Shown: in pieces, positions 55,701-64,000 of the stretch
Layout: each line of letters begins with the position of its first letter
Numbering within the stretch: position 1 is the first letter of the stretch
Source of the DNA: Acephala macrosclerotiorum
Taxonomy: Eukaryota; Ascomycota; Leotiomycetes; Helotiales; Mollisiaceae
Direction: 5' to 3'
NCBI GenBank assembly: GCA_014904845.1
Contig: MU119366.1
Location: 49,321-113,320 of the forward strand
Length of the DNA stretch: 64,000 nucleotides
Program-made: the position numbers and the translations under genes
Notes under the pieces: model-generated
The model's input: the letters and a program-made list of their open reading frames with translations, nothing else
What the model was told of the DNA's origin: nothing
The model's database searches: none

Positions 55701-58700
55701 AATTAAATATTGTTTTTATAAAATATAATATTTTTTATAAATTTTTCAAAAATTAAAAAAAACGTATTATAATTTTTAATAATCTCGAAATCGAATACTA
55801 TTAAATCGTTGTCAAATTTTTAGTAAATTGCTTATTATAATACGTACGATTACAATTTACAATAGAATTTGAAAACGTAGAAAAAAGAAAAAATAATATA
55901 ATTATTGAATTATATCGAATTATAAATTTTATTTATTTCGAAAAAATTATAATAAAATATATTTCGAATAATAATTCGTAATAAAACGAAAAATTATAAA
56001 ACGTATTAAAAAAATTTATTAATATATTTATTGCGTTTTTATTTTTATTATATTTTTATATTATTTAAATATATTTTTATTAATTTCGTATACAATTTAT
56101 TTTCGTTTTAATATATTTTTTTTGATTTAAAAATATATAAATTAATCGAGAACTTAATAAACAATATCGATTATTTTTAAAACTTTTTTTATTTGATCGT
56201 ATTTTTGTTTTCAAATAACGATTTTACGATATTTGAAAGATATTTATTATCGATTCGATCGAATTACTAAAAAATTTTCAATAATTATTACAATAATACA
56301 ATTATTATAATAATATAATTATTATATATTTTATATTAATAATGTGATTTTAAAGAAATTATTTTCAAGTTTTTAATAATATATTTAAAAATTTATTAAA
56401 ACGTGCATTTTTTTTTATTTAATATCGTTTTTTATATAACGCTTTTTATAACGTCGTTTTTATCAATTGATTAAAATTATTAAACGTTATATTCGTCGAT
56501 TAAAATAAAATCAATAAAAATAATAATTAATTAAAACTTTCGATAATATTAATATACTTTGAAAACGAATATACGATTAAAAAAAACAAAATATTTGATT
56601 TGAAAATAAAATAATTATTTCAATTTTTAAAAATAAAACGAAGAATTTCAATATTAAATTTTATTTTTTTTTATTTTAAATAAATTTTTCAAATATCGAT
56701 ATTTTTTATAGTAGAATTAATTAATACTTTTTTTATTAATCGATTATTTAATTATTACGAAATAAAAAATTATTAATATCGTTTAATATTTAAAAACGAA
56801 AAAAGTAATAAAAATAAATAAAATTTTTAACGAGATTATTAAATTTATTTTGTTTATTATTATTGATATTTTTATATAAATTTATAATAAAAATCTCGAA
56901 TTTAAATATTATTAGATGAAATTAAAAAAATTTATTATAAAATAAACGATTTTTATTTTTTAATTTTATTTTCAATTATTTTAAAATGAAATTTAAAATT
57001 TAAATTAATAATAATATTAATTTGAGTAAAATATTCGATAAATACAATCTCGTACATTTAACGATTAATTCGATACGACAAATACTATAAATTTTTTTTA
57101 AAAACGTTTAAATATTTTTTCGTTTATAGTAATATATTTCAAAGAAAAAACGTAGAACTTTTAAAAGAATTATTGAACAAATTAAAAGTAATAATATAAC
57201 GTTCAAATATATAAAATTATTTGATATTCAAATATTTAATATTATTAATATATAATTTGAAATACTTTATAAATAAAATTTAAAAAAAAAAAAAAAAAAA
57301 TTAAAAAATTAAAATATTAAAACGAATTTAAAAATTTCAAGTTTAACGATTTAATTAAAATAATTAATTATAATATATTTGTATTTACGATTTATAGTAA
57401 ATTTTATAACAAATTACGATTTATTATTATACGATTTATTATTAATTAATAATTTCAATATTATCGAATTTTTCGATATTTTTTTTTTTTTAATTTATAA
57501 TTTGTTCGACGTATATTTTGTTTTGAGAAATAAAAAAAATATAAAAAAATTTTTTACATAAAAATATTTTTTTTTAATATAATTACAAAATAAATATAAT
57601 TGCAATCGAATAAAAAAAATATTTTATTGTAAAGAAATAAAAATTTAAAATTTAAAATAAATCGATATAAATATAAAAATAAATAATAATTTGTAAATTA
57701 CGAATTATTATAAGTTTTATATTCAAATGAAAATTATTAAAAAATAGAAAATTTTGATATAAATTCGCGATAAAAAATCGTAATAAAGAAATTAAATATT
57801 TCGTTTTTTTTATTCTACATTTTATTGTAAAACTGCGTAATATAAATCAAGTATTGTATAATAATACAACGAAATTATTATTTTAAAATATTAATTCAAA
57901 TTAAATATTTTATTCTTTGTATATTTATTGTACGTTTATTAGTATTTTTAGTATTATTATATTGTATAATTTTTTTTACATTTTTATAATAAAAAAAAAA
58001 AAAAATTATTAATAATACGTCGTACAATTTTAATTTTCTAATTCGCGTTTTATTTATACAATTATTTTTTTTTTTTTTTTCAAATAATCGATCGTCGTAT
58101 TAAATACTATAATTATTTTATCGTATATTATATTATAATCGTAAAATGTACTTATAAAAATCGTTTTATCTCTAATTAAAAAAAATATATATTAAAACTC
58201 GCGAATTAACGATTTAAAATTCTCGAATTTCAATGTAAACTTTATAATAATATTCTCAAATTTATTTTTGTTTATATAATTCTATTTTGTATTTACAATT
58301 TCTATATATATTTTAATATATCAATTTCGCAATATAATTATTTTCGATTTTATTATTTTTTTAGATTTTTATTTGTTTGTATTTTTATAATTATATTAAA
58401 TATATATTTATACAAAAACGTAAAAAAACGATTCGAAATCGTATTAATATATATAATTTTTATTTTTAAGAATTTCGATTACTATAAATTGTATAATACT
58501 AATTCGATAACGAGTTTTACTCGATATATTATTCAGTTTCTTTATTAAATTTAAATTAATTAATTTTTTTTTCAAAGTATTTTCGATAAAAAATTCGATA
58601 ATAATAATATTATTTTTAAAAATATTTCAATAAAAATTTTTTTTATTTTCGAATAATAATTTATAATTTCAAATAATATTATATAACGTTTTTAAAAGTT

Positions 58701-61700
58701 TTTTAATGGATTAATATTTATAAAAAAATCGTTCAATTAATAAAATTATTAAATAATAATTTATTTGATTATTGTACGTTTTATTTTCGTAGTTTATTAA
58801 ATTATTAATTTCGATTTTTTAAATATTATCGATATTATTTTACTATTATTTATTTCGATAGTTTATCAAATTATCGATTACTATTTTTTGAATATTATAA
58901 ACGTTAATTATATTTGATTCGCTTTTTTTAATACGTATATTTATCGCGTTAATATAATTATTATCAAATTTAAATTTATTAAATTTTTTATTTTTTTTTT
59001 ATTTTATTCAAAGAAAAAAATCGTAATATTATTTGTACTAATTTTTAGATCTATCAAATAAATCGTATTACTTTTTGATCTTTTTTTAAAATTTGTTTTC
59101 GAATACGTTTAATTAGATTTTAAATTATTTTCGATTCAAAAAACTTTACTAAATAATTTTCGTAGTATTTCGAATTTTATATTTCGTTGAAAATATAAAA
59201 TAATATTTAAATTACTATCGATAATAATCTATTTATAATTGAATTACATAGTAATATTTATAATTTTTTTTTTTTAATTAATTTTAATAAATTTTTTTTT
59301 ATTATTTTTCATTAAACGATTAAACGAATTTTATTACGTAATTTCAATCAATTAAATCGCGTTTTTTTTCTCGATAATAAATCGTTTTTTTATATACTAT
59401 TATTTTTATCGAAATAATTAATTTGTTTTTCAAAGAAATTTTCATATTTCGTATAACGATATATTTATCGTTTTTATCGCATTTAATAAACGTATTCAAA
59501 TCTAATTTTACGTTTGATATTAATATATAACTAGTAATAATTTTTACAAATCGCTCTAATTTTTTATAAATATTAAACTTCTTAAAACTATATATATCAA
59601 ATTTATCAATTATTCAAAATCGTATTATATTTCTATAAATCGTAAAACTCGATACGAATTACTATTTCAATTAATTTTCAAATACTTTTCGTATATAATT
59701 CGTCAATTATATTAATATTTTTATAAAACGATTTTCGTCGAAATTTTATTTATATTTTCTAATAACAAATACATTAAATTAATTATATTCGTCGTCGAAT
59801 AAAATAATATTAATAAAAATAAAAAAAATATTAAATTTATAATTAGTTTTCGAATTTTTCAATATTTTATTCGTTGATATATAATATTTACGATCAAGTC
59901 CATTAAAAACAATATTTTGAAACTTTATAAATTATTTAAAAAAAAAATTCTAAATTAAAAATTTTAATTATTCATTTTAACGATTATTTACATATTAAAT
60001 TTTCGATTTTATATAAATATTTTTTGCGTTATTCGTTCAAAATTTCTCTTCGAAATATTACTCGTAAAAATTTCTAATATCGTAATAAATTTACTCGATA
60101 AATTTTTCGAATATTTATTGATTAATTTTATTGTATATTTGTTTAATTTCTTTCTAAAAAATCGAATTAAATCGTAATAATATATTGAAAACGATTTTTT
60201 TGAAAATAATTAATAATATTAAAAAATTTGATCGTACGATTAATTTAAATATTACATATTAAATATTCGTATTATTTCAAATTAATACGTTAAATTTATT
60301 TTGAACAATGTAATCGATTAAAAAAATTATTAATACGATATTCAATTAATTCGAATTTATTCGATTGTATAAAATACTAAAATTACTAATTAAAGTTTTA
60401 TTATTTATTCGTAAACGAAAAATACGATTTATTAATTGATTTTGTAAAATTAAAATAAAATCGAATACAAAACTTTTAATAATTACGTATATTAATAAAA
60501 AATATAATTTCAAGAAATTGAATTATATTCATAATAATAATCGTTGAAAAAACAATTTGTATTGTATTGAATAATAATACGATATTAAAATCGAAATATA
60601 TTAATTCAAAAAAGTAATAAAAAATAATTTTTTTTTTTTTAATCGAATTATTTTTGATTTTGTTTAATTCGAAAATTATAATTATAATCGTAAATTGAAA
60701 AAATCGCAAATAAAAAATTGAAAACTTGTAATATAAAAATGCAAATTATCGCGAATTCGTTTTCGTTTTGCGATTTAATTACGTAAACTATATTGAAATC
60801 AAAAAAATTCAACGTTGGAATAATTCGTTTTTAAATTTAATTTTTTGAACTTTTTATTATTAAATTAATTATTTTAATACAATTAAAATTTAAATATTTT
60901 TTATATTTTTTTCGATGAAATAATATTTTATCGAATTAATAAACTTTTTAAAATTATTTATATTTGAAATTAATTTATTTAAAAAAACGTAAAAATCGAA
61001 TTAATTTGAATTAGTATTTTGATATTAAGAATATTAATTTTGTAAATAAAAAAAATTGAAAATTACAAAGAAATTATAATTTTGAAACGTTATTTGATAC
61101 TATTTCGAATAAAAATAATCAATTCGAAAATACGAAAAAAATATTCGAACGTTTATCGTTTTAAAGAAAATACTACATATGATCGCGTTTATAATAATCA
61201 AAAGAAATGAATTATATAATATATAGAATTAATATTTTTTAAATTTAGAATTAAATAAAAATAAATTTTTTTTAATATTATTTTTTATCGTTGTATTCAA
61301 ATTTTTTTTCGAATTTAAAATATTAAATTCTAAATTCGATACGCGACGAAAAAAAATAGATTACGATAAAATTTTATATATTAATAACGTTGAATAGTTC
61401 GCGATTTAATTAGTAAAATTAAAAAAATATTATTTAGAATTTTTAATTTGAGTTTTTAATTTTTATTCTTAGAAATTACTTTATAAACTCTTTTACGAAA
61501 GTAATAAATACGATTATAACGATTTATATAATTGAATAATACAATTCGTATTTATTAACGACGAAAAATAAATAATTCGATTTTTTAAAAATTTCAAAAT
61601 CAAAAATTTTAATAAAAAAATCGAAATTAAAATTTTAATATTAAAATTTATTCAAAATAAAACGAATATTCTCGTTTTTGAAATCAAAAATTAAAATTTA

Positions 61701-63960
61701 ATAATTAAAAATAAATTTGAATTAAATTTATTTATTATAATATCAATTATTAAAAACGTTGATTTAAAAAGTATTTTTCGAATATTTGATTTTAAAATTA
61801 AATTTATACGATAAAATATTAATAATAAAATCGTTACAATAATTTATTATTAAATTACTAAATATATATTTCAATTTTTTAAACTCGATTTTTTTCAAAT
61901 CGATAATTTGTTAAAATCGTTTATATTGTAAAAAATTATAAATTATATCGCGATAATAAACTTACGACTTTTTACGTAAAAAATATACAAAATTTTAATT
62001 TTTAATAAAATCGATATTTATTGTACGTTTTATAATTTTATTATTATTTTTTTTTATCAATATTAATTTCTATCGTTTGTATATATTTTAAATTCAAAAA
62101 TTATAATATTTTCGTTTATTATCGATTATTTTGCTTATATAATCGAGAGAGACTTATAATAATTTTATTAATAATCAAATGCAATCGACAATGAAATAAA
62201 TATACGAAAAAAATTTATTTATTAAAAAATTTTTAAATTTTTTATTTTATATCAAATTTTAATTAAATATAATAAAAAATTATTTAAATTTATTTTCGAT
62301 AATTTTAATCCAATAAATATAATTGTTAATAACGAGCGAAATTTGAAAATTATTAGTATTATTAATTAGAAATAATTATATATCGAATTTTATTAGTTTT
62401 TCTATTTTTTATTATATTGATTTTTATTTGATTTATTAAATTATTAATTCAAAAACGATAATAATATTATTATTAAATATAAAAAATCTTTAAAAATATT
62501 TTTAAGCATTTTAAAAAAAGAAAAAAAAATTATATTTAAAAATATTTCTTTGATTGAAAAATCGTTAATTTTTATAACAAAATATAAAAAAAATAAACGA
62601 ATATAATTTTATTATATTATTCGTCAAAGATTTAATAATTTCAATATATTAATTTAAAAACGATTTCGAATTACGATATTAAACTTTAATCGATTTATTA
62701 AAATAATTTCGAAAAAGAAAATTATTACGTTTATTAAAAAGAAAATAATTGTTTTAATTATATTTACAATAAATTAAAATTAATATAATTATTTTATTAC
62801 AATTAATTATTTGAATAAAAAAATAATATATAATCGAGTATTTTTAAAATTATAATATATTATTATTTTCAAAATATTATCTCGTAATATATTATTTTAT
62901 TAATTAATTTTTTATTATTTGTTATATATTTGTATTTTATATATTTTATTATATTTTTTGTATTTTTTATTTTTTTATTCGATTAATCAAATAATAATAT
63001 TTTCTCGCAATTTTATTACGTAAATATTATAATTTTAAATTTTATTAATATAAATTGAAAATTTGAAATTAATCAAATTATATTAATAAATTATTCTATG
63101 TATAAATTATTAATAATAATACTAGTTTAATTTATTCGTATAATATACGTAAAATTTATATTATATTAATATAATATAGTATTAAATATTATACTAAGAT
63201 TTATTAATTCGTTTTATATTAAAATAAAAAATATAAAACAAATAAAAAAAATAAAAAAAATTGTTAAAAGTTTTATATAAATCGAATTAAATGTAAATTG
63301 ATACTATATATAAAAAATTGATTTTTTTATAGATTGATTTTATATAAATCGATTTCATTATATAAATATTATTTTTGTTATAGTTTTTTTTAAATATAGT
63401 AAATAAATTATTTTATATATAAATTAATATCGTTTATTTCAAATTTTCAATTTATAATTCATTGGATTTTACAAGAAATAGTAAACGAAGAATCGAATTA
63501 ATCGATATATCGAATCGTTGTAAAAAATTTGTTTACGTTTCAAATAACAATAACGTATTCGAAATAAAAATATAAAAAGAAAATCAATATATATAACGAA
63601 ATAAAACGAATATATTACTATATTTTATATATATAATAAAATAAAACGAGAATTTTTATTAATTTGCAATATATAATACATTTAAATAATAATAATTATT
63701 TATTTAAAAAAATGTTTTTAAATAATATTATAAATTGTTTACGTTTACATTTTATATTTTATATTTATTATTTTATTGAAAATTTTAATCAATTTTTTTT
63801 AATTGTATATCGAATTTATTTATTGATCAATTGAAATCAAAATATTTAAAATCGAAAAAAAACGTAAAATACGTAAAATTATTAATAATTATATTACAAA
63901 TATTAAAAATAATAATATAAATCGTATAATAAACGTAAGTAAATCGTTTCAAAAGAAAAA

Positions 63961-64000
63961 AAACGATATTAAAAAAAAGAAAAAAAAAAAAAAAAAAAAA
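63961..64000. other. Terminal A-rich run
   Basis: The window ends with about 20 consecutive A after an AAAAAAAAG run. It could be a contig end or an assembly collapse in low-complexity sequence; no telomeric TTAGGG/CCCTAA repeat is present. Confidence 0.6.

Larger units (their letters stand above)
52560..64000. repeat. Large AT-rich RIP-degraded block, no genes
   Basis: About 11.4 kb with G+C visibly below roughly 20 percent. The remaining C residues are mostly in CpG (TCGA, ACGA, TACG), while CpA and TpG are scarce and TpA dominates, the pattern left by RIP, which converts CpA to TpA. Every frame is full of TAA; the few frames over 60 codons encode only F, I, N, K, Y and L-type low-complexity sequence and are not genes. 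The block is presumably a pile of old transposable elements; no ends or families can be recognised. Confidence 0.85.

Noticed and set aside
49293..60709. Open frames of 60-105 codons in the AT-rich sequence
   Set aside because: They encode only F, I, K, N, L and Y-rich low-complexity sequence and arise from base composition.
1..64000. tRNA, rRNA or CRISPR features
   Set aside because: No A/B-box pair with a foldable tRNA, no rRNA-like sequence and no regularly spaced repeat array was found by eye.

Overview
The window is nuclear DNA of a filamentous ascomycete (Pezizomycotina; the order cannot be fixed from this sequence). The evidence is short GT-AG introns of about 45-90 nt with CTAAC/CTGAC-like branch points, HET, 2EXR and NACHT/STAND families found in filamentous fungi, and very AT-rich blocks whose surviving C and G sit mostly in CpG, as expected after repeat-induced point mutation (RIP).

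Left part (1-9.6 kb): two related protein kinases with an HGD instead of HRD catalytic loop point away from each other. The second reads through a chain of one-codon microexons (6983-7552) into a HET domain, giving a predicted kinase-HET fusion of about 1278 residues. Middle-left (10.9-21.6 kb): ordinary genes - a small membrane ORF, the riboflavin enzyme RIB7, a type II haloacid dehalogenase, a short-chain dehydrogenase, a dead 2EXR gene, a three-RRM RNA-binding protein and a GH16 glucanase-like protein - plus a 282-bp MITE with TTA target duplications.

Middle (21.9-30.8 kb): a dispersed cluster of at least seven short two-exon paralogues of unknown function on both strands. In all copies the phase-0 exon junction lies 16 residues after a conserved F-[GD]-E-like start. 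The three rightmost copies are intact and the others are decayed. A nested pair of inverted-repeat elements (23393-24589) sits at the stop codon of one copy.

Right part (32.5-51.7 kb): a pantothenate/allantoate-type MFS transporter with one in-frame stop, then three NACHT NTPase (fungal NLR-like) genes around a SUR7-family membrane protein gene. All three NACHT genes are broken. The third is split by a 2772-bp AT-rich element with 19-bp CAGTG terminal inverted repeats and an exact 8-bp target duplication, the mark of a hAT transposon. From about 52.5 kb to the end the sequence is one RIP-degraded AT-rich block with no readable gene, ending in a poly-A run that may be a contig end.

Taken together, the window looks like a fungal self/non-self recognition neighbourhood (kinase, HET and NACHT genes, mostly decaying) beside a heterochromatic repeat block, with housekeeping genes interspersed. 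Functions are read from motifs only; no database search was possible.
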